Assembly: GCA_003151985.1 (NCBI GenBank) | Contig: PLZC01000073.1 | Span: 18,612-52,157, forward strand | Origin: Acidobacteriaceae bacterium | GTDB taxonomy: Bacteria > Acidobacteriota > Terriglobia > Terriglobales > Acidobacteriaceae | Reading direction: 5' to 3' | Length of the DNA stretch: 33,546 bases | Part shown: positions 26,901 to 33,546 of the stretch, piece by piece | Layout of the letters: every line of letters starts with the position of its first letter | How positions within the stretch are numbered: position 1 is the first letter of the stretch | The notes under the pieces: generated by a model | Told to the model about the DNA's origin: nothing | The model's input: the letters and a program-made list of their open reading frames with translations, nothing else | The model's database searches: none | Made by a program: the position numbers and the translations under genes

Positions 26901-29099
26901 TTACTCCGATTTGGACGGCCCAGTGGCGCTTTCTTGTTTGGCCAGCTTCACGCGGGCGGTTTCCAGCTTGTGCTGAACCTTGGCCACGTCACCGGGTTCC
27001 GCGTCTGCTGCGGCCGACTTCGCATACTCCGACAACGATAGTTCCCATTGTGCCGCCGCCAGCCGGATGCGCCCGGTTTTCTCATAAAGGTCGCCCAGAT
27101 GGTCATGCACGGTAGGGTCGGTTTGGTCCCGTTCCACAGCACGGCGCAGGTTTTCCTCCGCCAATTCATACTCTCCCAGCTTGAAGTAGGCCCACCCGAG
27201 AGAATCGAGGTACGCGCCGTTCATTGGCTCCAGTTCCACGGCTTTGCGGATCAGCTTTAGAGCCTCGGTCAACCGCGTACCCTTGTCGGCCAGCATGTAA
27301 CCGAGGTAATTCAGGGTCATCGAGCTCGTGGGGTCCAATTCCAACGCCTGGCGGAACAACTGCTCGGCCGGCTCAAAATGCTTTTGCCGCTCAGCCAGTT
27401 CGCCCCTGAGGAAAAGCAGGTAGGTGCGGTCTTCCTTCTTCGTGGTCAGCGCTGCGGCCCTGTTGAAGGTGTCGTCTGCATCCTTCCAGCGATGTACTCG
27501 TACATACATCTGGCCCATTGCCAGCAGAATTTGGCGGTCCGCCGGGGAGTTATCCAGCAACCCCTTGACCAGTGTCAGGCCTTCTTCGGTCTTCCCCTGG
27601 TCCAGCAGCTCACTAGCAAGTATCAGCTTCAACTCGCGGTCCTTGGGATTGGCGTCGACCGCTCTTCGCGAGACCTCCACTGCCTTGTCGTATTGCTTGG
27701 CATCCCGATATGTGTCTACCTGGCCCTGGTATCCACGAACTGCCGACTCGCCGCCCATATCAATCAACTTCTGGTAGGTGGAGATGGCCTGTTCGGGTTT
27801 GTTCTGCTCGTGATACACAGCACCCAGCCGCTCCAGGAAGATGCCGCGGTTGTTCTTCTCCTCGGTAGTGTAGGCGCCGTTCGCATGGGAGGTCAGTTCG
27901 ACCATCTTCTCGTAAACCTGCGCCGCCTCTTCATAACGGCTTAGCACGTCCAGCAGAAGCCCCTCATTGTAGCCGGCTTCAAGCGAGTTGGGGTCCTTCT
28001 TGCGCGCCTTGCGAATGGTGGTCAGCGCATCCTCATACTTTTGCTGGCGCCGTTGAATCTCGCTGATATGCACGAGCGCGCCGGCATCGTCGGGGTCGGC
28101 TTCAGCCAACTCCTGGAATCGCTTGAGCGCGGCGTCTAGCTGGTTGTCGTTGAGCAAGGCCTGGGCCAAGGCGCCCACGGTCCGCGAGTCCCCAGGTTCC
28201 ATATCGGCGGCGCGCTGGTAGGCGGCAACCGCGTCCTTGGTTTGCTTCAACTGGTCGTAGGATGCGCCCAGGGCAAACTCCATCTTGGTCGTGCGGTCCG
28301 CCGCTGGAACCGCTTCTATTACCTTGACGCTATGGGCCAGATCGCCACTTTCAGCATAGAGACGCGCCAGGTTCAGTACTACTTCCTCCGAGTCGGGCTC
28401 GATGGCTTGCGCCGTTTTGAACTCTTCCTCAGCCTTTTTGGCATCGTGCTTGACTGTGTAAAGCTGGCCCAGGACCATGTGGTCCTCGACGCTCTTGGGC
28501 TGCAGCGCCAAAATCTTCTCGAACTCGGCTATCGCCTGGTCCAGAGCATTACCGGAGGGCGAGGCGGAAGAGACGGCGTTTTGCCCATCGCTAAGTTGCC
28601 TCAGGTAAATGCGGCCCAGCAGCTTGTGCGCATCCACGTCATCTGGGATGCTCTTCAGCAGCGCTCGCGCTGTGACTTCGGCATCGTGCGCGCGGCCCGT
28701 GCGGAAGTAAAGCTCCGCCAGCCCATTGTGCAACTGAGCAGAGCCGGGGTCGGCGTTCAGAGCCTTTTTATATTCCTCGACGGCGAAACTTGTGTATTCC
28801 GGACGGCCCGAAGTGACGGCCTCTTCCTCATAGATATTTGCCAGGGTCAGGTGATAGTAAGCTTGGGCGCGATCCGCCGCCGTGGCAGCGCTCTCCCCGC
28901 TCTTTGCTTGCGCGCCTGGACTGACCTTGGCAGGCGCGGGCTCAGCGGGCTTCGCTGCCGGCGCCACAACTCCCGGGATTGGACTATCTTGTTGCGCCGG
29001 CGCGTTTTGGGCGCCCCCGGGCAGAGTTGGCAGCAAAACGAGAGAAGCGACCGCAAGCGGTAGCCAAACGGGCAATAAACAAGTCTTTGGTTTCATCAT
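26901..29099 (-). CDS. Exported tetratricopeptide repeat protein
   Basis: This 733-residue protein (from ATG 29099; a second ATG at 29096) has a signal peptide (CLLPVWLPLAVASLVLLPTLPGGAQ), a Pro/Ala-rich linker (about 32-70), and then a nearly continuous superhelix of about 15-18 TPR units to residue ~715. Units show the A-x2-x-Y/F and P-pattern, e.g. AVEEYKKALNADPGSAQLHNGLAELYFRTG, AEEEFKTAQAIEPDSEEVVLNLARLYAESG and LDSLGWAYFKLGEYELAEENLRRAVERD. TPRs scaffold protein complexes. A periplasmic location suggests a role in envelope assembly or secretion, but no partner is encoded nearby. The ORF-track start 29189 adds 30 residues before the signal and is not favoured. No clear ribosome site is visible. 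Confidence 0.87.
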   Translation of the reverse strand: MMKPKTCLLPVWLPLAVASLVLLPTLPGGAQNAPAQQDSPIPGVVAPAAKPAEPAPAKVSPGAQAKSGESAATAADRAQAYYHLTLANIYEEEAVTSGRPEYTSFAVEEYKKALNADPGSAQLHNGLAELYFRTGRAHDAEVTARALLKSIPDDVDAHKLLGRIYLRQLSDGQNAVSSASPSGNALDQAIAEFEKILALQPKSVEDHMVLGQLYTVKHDAKKAEEEFKTAQAIEPDSEEVVLNLARLYAESGDLAHSVKVIEAVPAADRTTKMEFALGASYDQLKQTKDAVAAYQRAADMEPGDSRTVGALAQALLNDNQLDAALKRFQELAEADPDDAGALVHISEIQRRQQKYEDALTTIRKARKKDPNSLEAGYNEGLLLDVLSRYEEAAQVYEKMVELTSHANGAYTTEEKNNRGIFLERLGAVYHEQNKPEQAISTYQKLIDMGGESAVRGYQGQVDTYRDAKQYDKAVEVSRRAVDANPKDRELKLILASELLDQGKTEEGLTLVKGLLDNSPADRQILLAMGQMYVRVHRWKDADDTFNRAAALTTKKEDRTYLLFLRGELAERQKHFEPAEQLFRQALELDPTSSMTLNYLGYMLADKGTRLTEALKLIRKAVELEPMNGAYLDSLGWAYFKLGEYELAEENLRRAVERDQTDPTVHDHLGDLYEKTGRIRLAAAQWELSLSEYAKSAAADAEPGDVAKVQHKLETARVKLAKQESATGPSKSE

Positions 29100-29602
29100 T
29101 CTAGGGGGTCCATGCCTCTTTTGCCCGGGCGGCCGGTAAAATATTCGATGCTGGATGTCGGACGCACTTGAGGCGCCCGGCAGGTGCAACTCCGCCTACT
29201 ATAAAGACGATTTTAACCGTGATTGGTCGCGATGTCTTTGCTCAAAGCAGGATTTCCCATCAGAGAACCATGAAATCCCGGGAAAAAGGCGACCACCACG
29301 GATCCGACCAAACGGCTGCGCAAAGCACTAACATAGCGTTATTCCTGCAAAAGGCGGGATTTTCTACTCAATGACGACTAAAATCTGAGGGTTTTGTGTG
29401 CCGATCAGTGAACAGGGAAAATTTGCAAGCTATTCATTCTTTGCTACTTATTGGTATGAAAGGATGGAAAATGTGGAGAAAATGTAAATGCAAAGAGTAG
29501 GCGGAGAATTCAGGTGGGAGTTTGTTAGGTCGAAAGGTGTTTTGCAACCGACCACTCCCTGTACCCGTACGCAGAAATAATCCCTCAGGCGGAGCGTTTT
29601 AT
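29100..29602. other. Intergenic stretch without recognisable gene
   Basis: About 500 bases between the TPR gene start and the tRNA fragment. It holds the TPR gene's promoter region on its left. I see no coding frame, structured RNA, or strong hairpin; a short GGTCG/CGACC inverted pair near 29530-29556 is too weak to call. On the tRNA strand this is the downstream flank, hence host DNA if the integration reading is right. Confidence 0.5.
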
Positions 29603-29670
29603 TGGTGCCCGGAGGGGGACTTGAACCCCCACGATCTTGCGATCTGCGGATTTTAAGTCCGCTGCGTCTA
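29603..29670 (-). tRNA. Truncated tRNA-Leu(UAA), 3' fragment only (attachment-site scar)
   Basis: Read on the minus strand: TAGACGCA (end of a tRNA-Leu D region), the anticodon arm GCGGA-CTTAAAA-TCCGC with anticodon UAA, a class II variable arm AGATC-GCAA-GATCGT, the T arm GGGGG-TTCAAGT-CCCCC, the acceptor 3' strand TCCGGGC, then A and CCA. The matching 5' acceptor strand (GCCCGGA) and the D arm are missing: upstream sequence is unrelated and AT-rich. The fragment therefore cannot fold into a full tRNA. A ~68-nt 3' tRNA segment with encoded CCA is the usual duplicated core left by tyrosine-recombinase integration. Confidence 0.88.
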
Positions 29671-29744
29671 TTCTCAAGCTGCTCATATATAATAGGTTAC
29701 ATTTTCAAAACTGTGAAGTGTGTAAGTTTATGTGTAAATTATGA

Positions 29745-29912
29745 TCCTTCCCTAACAAGTTCAATGAGCGCGTTGGGCTGTTGGCGTCAACCCAAAATCA
29801 TGACCAGGAAGATTCGGGGACACTGGCCGACATCGGTCCTTATCCGCTTTCAATCGCGCTCGTCGAACATCTTTATGCGGTCAAATCGATGAAGGGGAAA
29901 AGCCTGACCTGA
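29745..29912 (+). pseudogene. Possible 3' remnant of an unknown gene
   Basis: A 55-codon open frame with no usable ATG near its 5' end, entered directly from an in-frame TGA at 29742 and ending at TGA 29910. The peptide looks protein-like (GTLADIGPYPLSIALVEHLYAVKS). It lies just inside the island boundary, in a 340-nt stretch otherwise without a gene. A gene whose 5' part was lost in rearrangement would fit, but I do not recognise the family and chance is not excluded. It is absent from the ORF track because it lacks a start. Confidence 0.22.
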
Positions 29913-30008
29913 CGGCGCTAATATTCGGTCGTAAGTCGCAGATTCAAAGCGTCATATCTTTCACGATCTGCGGCTCGCCGAGAAGCGTCCAACGACGAAA
30001 CATGACTC

Positions 30009-30968
30009 CTAGGAACCCGAACTCTGCCTGAAGCAGTTCAAGAAAGCGGGTAGGTCCTCCTTGATGGTCTCAAGCTGGTGCTGGGATTTCGCGAATACCT
30101 GCCGGTAGGAATGGGACGCCATCCGGAGGTTCATGATCTCGGCATACCTTGCGTCAACTGTCGTGTCCGGGGGAACGTTCTGGCTAGACGGCTCCAGAAC
30201 GAGGAGAGCCTTCGTAGGTGACAGAGGATAGTAGACGTCGAAATTGGCAGGCGGCTCGTTGTTGGTCGGATTCGCGGCTAGGTTGATCAGCGGCTGGTCA
30301 GCGGTCACAAACGGGACCTTGCTCGGGTTGTCGATCAGGATGAATTTGTGGAGATGGCGCTCGACGTACAAACTGAACCCGACGTTTACCGCCACCATAT
30401 GGACGAGAGGGTTGGCGATTCTCATGTAAATAGCGAAGCGCTCGGCAGACATCGCTTGCTCGCTTTGCTTGATGTGGTTTGTACGGGCATATTGAACCGA
30501 AAGGCTGCGATAAAACAGTGCCGCCTGTTGGTCGTTCTGCAGGAACGAGGTATCACCTGTGCGAAGCGCGTCGAGATGTTTCTGGAAATCGTCTTCGATG
30601 GCGGTATGGAGGTCCTCGTTAGTTTCGCGGATCGCGCGTTCAAGAGCCAGTTCTCTTTCGGGTGTAGCATCGCCGGTTTCTCGTAGGCGTTGCCTTGCCT
30701 CATGCGGAAGCATCATCGAGTACAACAGAAGCTCGTGGCTCTGGCGTAATCCCTCTGGAGATTTGGCGATCACCACCCGGCGAATGAATTCGGCATCTTC
30801 ATGGGTGATTTCCTGAAGACGATAAAAGTAATTCTGCGCTGCGACGCCCTGAAGATTGGGACGGAATATCTCGTTTTCTTGCAGGCAGTAGATCAGCTTC
30901 TTTTGTGCCCAAGCCTGAAGGTAAAAGCGCGGAACATAATGATGGAGTTTCTTCCCGATGGCGGGCAT
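30009..30968 (-). CDS. DUF4238 domain protein
   Basis: This 319-residue soluble protein has the DUF4238 hallmark at its N-terminus (KKLHHYVPRFYLQAWA, about 6-21), the central helical region, and the later FVTADQPLINLA block (about 225) with YPLSPTKALLVL. DUF4238 proteins are widespread accessory genes of unknown function, often near mobile elements. The conserved HHYVP and TADQP motifs look like catalytic or metal-binding positions, but no activity is known to me. ATG 30968 has no ribosome site. It is divergent from the HNH-like gene across about 160 bp, which probably holds both promoters. Confidence 0.85.
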   Translation of the reverse strand: MPAIGKKLHHYVPRFYLQAWAQKKLIYCLQENEIFRPNLQGVAAQNYFYRLQEITHEDAEFIRRVVIAKSPEGLRQSHELLLYSMMLPHEARQRLRETGDATPERELALERAIRETNEDLHTAIEDDFQKHLDALRTGDTSFLQNDQQAALFYRSLSVQYARTNHIKQSEQAMSAERFAIYMRIANPLVHMVAVNVGFSLYVERHLHKFILIDNPSKVPFVTADQPLINLAANPTNNEPPANFDVYYPLSPTKALLVLEPSSQNVPPDTTVDARYAEIMNLRMASHSYRQVFAKSQHQLETIKEDLPAFLNCFRQSSGS

Positions 30969-31128
30969 GAAGGCATTTTACGGTATGCGGGGAGTAGTCA
31001 AGTGGCGATCTCCCGCCGATCCTGAAGCTGATGTCATGCAGCGATATTCTTGGTCCTATGGATCTCAGCGTTTTCTTCACAGTTTACGCAATCGTCCAGC
31101 TCCGCTCCCCCTAGCCTATATTTGGAAC

Positions 31129-31881
31129 ATGGCCAACAACTGCATCTTCTGCGGCAACCCCGCTGGAAGCCGTGAGCATATCTGGCCGAAGTGGATTCTC
31201 GAGAGGAAGAATTTCGGGCCCTTCCGTCTTAAGCGCGCGGGCGCACCAGATCTTATCCTTAACACCGAACTGACAACAAAGGCCGTCTGCCACGGCTGCA
31301 ACACTGGCTGGATGAGCAAGCTTGAGGCGGCACTTAAGCCCATTCTTGAGCCGATGTTTGAAGGCAAGAGTGTCAGCTTGGATATCTATCAACAACAGCT
31401 AATTGCGCTGTGGATGGTGAAGATGGCTTTCGTGTGGGATTCAACCAAAGGCCGCAACACAGACAACGCATTTTTTCGGAACGCTGACGGCATCGCGCTT
31501 GTGCAACGCATCATGCCGCCCTTCACTGCGGTGTGGCTTGGTCACATCGGCAGAGACTACCGGTCGGCGGACGGGCATGACATCACTCTTGATGAGCCGC
31601 CGAAGCGCGTCGGCGGCGGCAACGTCGTGACCATCGTCAATGAGCAATTCGTCGCCCAGATCGTGAGCCTTCGCCCCGACCAGATGCCCACGGGACCGAC
31701 GGCTATTCAGCTCGACTTTCCTCCAGGCAATTGGAACAACACATTGATTCGTGTTTGGCCGCAGGATAATGCCAATCCGATCGAATGGCCGCCACCGGCC
31801 GCACTCACCATTCTCGATTACCTTCTGCTTAGAGATCGATGGCGCACAGGCGACGAGACAGATCATATTATCCACTTGTGA
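31129..31881 (+). CDS. HNH-like zinc-binding protein, putative nuclease
   Basis: This 250-residue protein begins with a compact treble-clef pattern: C5-x2-C8, then EHIWPKWI (Glu16, His17), then C54-x2-C57 (CHGCNTGWMSKLE). This order (Cys pair, E-H dipeptide, Cys pair followed by N) is that of HNH-type endonuclease cores such as those in restriction and toxin proteins. The remaining ~190 residues form a mixed helical/strand domain (YQQQLIALWMVKMAFVWDST, MPPFTAVWLGHIG, TAIQLDFPPGNWNNTLIRVWP) that I do not recognise and that may recognise substrate. ATG 31129 is preferred to the ORF-track start 30958 because it immediately precedes the first Cys pair; the upstream 57 residues look like leader DNA shared with the divergent DUF4238 gene. 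No methylase or immunity gene is visible. Confidence 0.68.
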   Translation: MANNCIFCGNPAGSREHIWPKWILERKNFGPFRLKRAGAPDLILNTELTTKAVCHGCNTGWMSKLEAALKPILEPMFEGKSVSLDIYQQQLIALWMVKMAFVWDSTKGRNTDNAFFRNADGIALVQRIMPPFTAVWLGHIGRDYRSADGHDITLDEPPKRVGGGNVVTIVNEQFVAQIVSLRPDQMPTGPTAIQLDFPPGNWNNTLIRVWPQDNANPIEWPPPAALTILDYLLLRDRWRTGDETDHIIHL

Positions 31882-32009
31882 TTGTTCTTTCCGTCACTAA
31901 ACCGCATGCCCCAAATAGATCCGATCACTGCAGGATCAACCCGCAGCAGGTGTGCCCTAAACAACATGGTTCGATTCTACCCTTTCGCTTGCGCACTTAT
32001 GATTACGGT

Positions 32010-32153
32010 CTATACGGGCGGTTCCGGGTGCTTCTTGCAGATGATGGAAAACGTCCCTTCCTCCTCCTCAAGCTCTAATTGGCAATAATGCTCCTTGACG
32101 TGCAACTGCATCGAGGTCAAAAGGTCGATACTGATGCGGGTTCGTGCGGTCAT
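32010..32153 (-). CDS. Possible 47-residue small protein downstream of HEPN gene
   Basis: ATG 32153 is preceded by GGAAG with about 7 nt spacing. The peptide starts MTARTRISIDLLTSMQLHV and is followed by an acidic segment (LELEEEEGTF). It lies 89 nt beyond the HEPN stop on the same strand, so it could be co-transcribed as an accessory or antitoxin-like partner. The longer ORF-track version (TTG 32252) overlaps the HEPN stop. No family is recognised, and a chance ORF is quite possible. Confidence 0.3.
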   Translation of the reverse strand: MTARTRISIDLLTSMQLHVKEHYCQLELEEEEGTFSIICKKHPEPPV

Positions 32154-32241
32154 TTCGCGGCTTCCAGCAGTTGGTGCGGCGGAAGCATTGTGGACAGTTT
32201 CGAAAAGTGCGCAAGCACTTCCTTTCGAGGGCTGCTGCGTT

Positions 32242-33192
32242 TCAGATCTCAACAGGCTCGACTGGAAACTCAGGATCGTCTGTTTTTGGTGCCGGCGGAG
32301 CTGGGAGCTTTTTCACCTGGTCGTCGATCGCACCAGCGAAAGCGAGGACCGCTTTGTTAAGTGCCAGGATCTTTGGCAGATCCCATGAGCCGTCCTTACC
32401 GCCGCTAGTCTTGCCGTTGCGATGTACGATGTCGTGCCGATCACGGATACCGTTCGCAATCGTTGGGGGTGTTTCAGGGAATTTGATATCGAAGGCGCGC
32501 TTAAACATCATGCCCGACTCTTTAAGCATGTGCCAGTTGTGCGCGAGCACGTACGATCGAACCTCCGCGTCGATTTTCTTGAAGCGCTCGAAGATGTCGC
32601 AAAGCTTAATTTCCGTGTTCCGGAAATGCGGTGTTTTGAATACGAAATCCTCAAGGTACTGATCGCTTGCGGAGAGTGTTTTCATGAACGAATCTCCCAA
32701 GAATGTTTCCAAGGCTGTGATGACGTTGGCGAATAGCAATTTGTGAAGAGTTTTTTGCTTCGCCGCAGACGTCTTGATTTTTGCGGCACTTTCGATTTCG
32801 TTCATGCTCCCTAGGAGCGTCAGCAACGGATCGGTACCGCTGTCGATCAAGTCGGCAAGGTAGTCGTCGTCGAAGTCCTCATCGCTGGGCTTACCGGACC
32901 ACTCGTAGTTAATATCTCTCAGTTCCGAGACAAGTTCTTCGATGGCGTCATCGGATGCTATGCCACCGAACTCATTTTCAATGACATCTCTCGCGTCGTA
33001 AGGTCCGCCCCAAATCCACTGGAAACCGCCTTCGGATGAATCGTAAGGAAGCTCATCCGGCGGGTCGTATCGGCCGTCGAACCAGTGCCGCATTAGAGCA
33101 AGCTGGTCGTCCTGAGTTAGCTTCTTGACCTTCGAACCGGCGATGTGCTCGCTGGTCCTCGATAGAAAATAGCTTCGGCGTTTGCGGGGCAT
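32242..33192 (-). CDS. HEPN-type (RiboL-PSP-HEPN-like) putative ribonuclease
   Basis: This 316-residue soluble protein has two parts. An N-terminal acidic domain (about 25-125) contains ELPYDSSEGGFQWIWGGPYDARDVIENEF. A helical C-terminal domain (about 140-295) shows the layout of HEPN proteins: a first helix with LLFANVITALETFLGDSF, a long helix pair, and a late RHDIVHRNG motif. The R252-x4-H257 motif is the catalytic signature of HEPN RNases found in toxin-antitoxin, abortive infection and RNA-targeting defence systems. Activity is inferred from the motif. A tail rich in Pro and acidic residues follows. ATG 33192 has no ribosome site, so translation may be weak or leaderless. Location in an island at a tRNA gene supports a defence or stress role. 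Confidence 0.7.
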   Translation of the reverse strand: MPRKRRSYFLSRTSEHIAGSKVKKLTQDDQLALMRHWFDGRYDPPDELPYDSSEGGFQWIWGGPYDARDVIENEFGGIASDDAIEELVSELRDINYEWSGKPSDEDFDDDYLADLIDSGTDPLLTLLGSMNEIESAAKIKTSAAKQKTLHKLLFANVITALETFLGDSFMKTLSASDQYLEDFVFKTPHFRNTEIKLCDIFERFKKIDAEVRSYVLAHNWHMLKESGMMFKRAFDIKFPETPPTIANGIRDRHDIVHRNGKTSGGKDGSWDLPKILALNKAVLAFAGAIDDQVKKLPAPPAPKTDDPEFPVEPVEI

Positions 33193-33467
33193 GGATAAAT
33201 TGTAAGACGCCCGTGTCGACTATGACACAGAACTGTCGGCATACAAGTCGGCCTTTTCGCCGTCCGTCGGCGGGTGGCCCAGATCTCGGAGATGCAAGCG
33301 TGCCTAAAATGGGGGTGCCCGAGGTCACTCACTCTTGGGACTTGGGAAAGCACAGAGGCCCGCGAGCCAATTACTCCCGAAAAACGCATATGTAGCCGGG
33401 AGGAATTCTGGCTTCACGCATAATCGCCAAATCACTCATTGAGAAATCGATGAGTACCGGTATGTCT
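33193..33467. other. Non-coding island DNA with a repeat-like block
   Basis: No credible gene. It includes the HEPN upstream region and, at about 33282-33333, a block (GGGTGGCCCAGATCTCGGAG ... GGGGGTGCCCGAGG) resembling dispersed intergenic repeats I recall from acidobacterial genomes. That resemblance cannot be verified within this window. Confidence 0.3.
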
Positions 33468-33546
33468 TAGTGCTGTATCAGAAGCGCCCTCCCAAAGCGC
33501 GTGCAAACTCGAACTGTTGCGCGCGGGCGCTCCAGATACAGCACTA
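33468..33546. repeat. 79-nt palindromic element with perfect 12-bp terminal arms, at window end
   Basis: TAGTGCTGTATC (33468-33479) is the exact reverse complement of GATACAGCACTA (33535-33546). Inside, AGCGCCC pairs with GGGCGCT, and GCGCG(TG)CAA pairs with TTGCGCGC, leaving a short central loop (ACTCGAAC region). The DNA or RNA could fold into a long interrupted hairpin. The window stops at the last base of the right arm. It is not an intrinsic terminator (no U-tract) and lacks attC core sites. Confidence 0.75.

Larger units (their letters stand above)
29603..33546. mobile_element. Putative genomic island integrated at tRNA-Leu(UAA), one end only
   Basis: The displaced 3' tRNA fragment marks one boundary. 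In integrations at the 3' end of a tRNA gene, the intact tRNA lies at the other end of the element and the displaced copy lies at the host side. With the tRNA on the minus strand, the element extends rightward from about 29671. All genes there are accessory types (DUF4238, HNH-like, HEPN), in contrast to the housekeeping genes to the left. No integrase gene is in the window, and the far end is not seen. Confidence 0.5.

Noticed and set aside
28242-29063. 273-residue plus-strand ORF opposite the TPR gene
   Set aside because: Antisense shadow of a repetitive TPR sequence; long open frames opposite TPR genes are common.
1090-29332. Shared 11-mer AAAGCACTAAC at 1090 and 29322 in two intergenic regions
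   Set aside because: Exact 11-nt matches are expected many times by chance in a window of this size, and the flanks do not align well.
29602-29892. ORF starting MVPGGGLEPPRSCDLRILSPLR on the plus strand
   Set aside because: Its first part is the antisense translation of the tRNA-Leu fragment, a well-known false protein pattern; the rest is AT-rich non-coding DNA.
33468-33546. Terminal palindrome as an integron attC site
   Set aside because: The RYYYAAC/GTTRRRY core sites are missing and no integrase or cassette array is visible.
1-33546. CRISPR arrays
   Set aside because: I saw no regularly spaced short direct repeats with unique spacers; the repeats found are protein-coding modules or single palindromes.

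Overview
The window looks like chromosomal DNA of an acidobacterium (Acidobacteriota, probably class Terriglobia). This rests on moderately high GC, the PSD1/DUF1501 gene pair with planctomycete-type cytochrome domains, chitobiase-like repeat modules, a GH105 enzyme, many Tat or Sec exported proteins of unknown role, and small GGGCT-TT-AGCCC intergenic palindromes. No rRNA or species marker is present, so placement is an inference from gene content.

Layout, left half. The window opens inside a surface protein built of chitobiase-like repeats, closed by a strong hairpin facing an RlpA-like lytic transglycosylase. After a gene-poor stretch come a GH105 unsaturated glucuronyl/rhamnogalacturonyl hydrolase, an exported acidobacterial protein of unknown role, and a small holin-like membrane protein. 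From 4.7 to 18.1 kb lies what I read as one functional unit. It starts with a tightly packed plus-strand operon: PSD1 multidomain cytochrome protein, DUF1501 Tat protein, DUF2231/cytochrome/LRR membrane protein, Tat-exported beta-propeller, and a 2,5-dioxovalerate dehydrogenase only 36 nt further on. Facing it is a minus-strand pair, a YjhG/YagF-type xylonate dehydratase overlapping an FAH-superfamily dehydratase, with a sugar-acid MFS transporter diverging from the dehydratase. Uptake, two dehydrations and one oxidation give a Weimberg-type oxidative pentose route to 2-oxoglutarate. The linked periplasmic cytochrome genes suggest, but do not prove, that sugar oxidation to the acid happens outside the cytoplasm.

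Middle. A 1,394-residue patatin-like protein carries about ten membrane segments inserted between its catalytic Ser and Asp. Then come housekeeping genes: citramalate synthase (cimA) and dGTP triphosphohydrolase (dgt). An orphan sugar-type ABC substrate-binding lipoprotein and a long exported TPR protein follow.

Right end. At 29603-29670 (minus strand) there is only the 3' portion of a tRNA-Leu(UAA) gene: anticodon arm, variable arm, T arm and acceptor 3' strand with CCA, but no 5' acceptor strand or D arm. This is the usual scar of an element integrated by a tyrosine recombinase, and its polarity puts the element to the right (29671 onward). That part holds accessory genes only: a DUF4238 protein, a divergent HNH-like Cys/His zinc protein, and a HEPN-type protein with an R-x4-H RNase motif followed by a possible 47-residue small protein. 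The window ends exactly at the far arm of a 79-nt palindromic element with perfect 12-bp terminal arms, which may be a repeat at which the assembly stopped.
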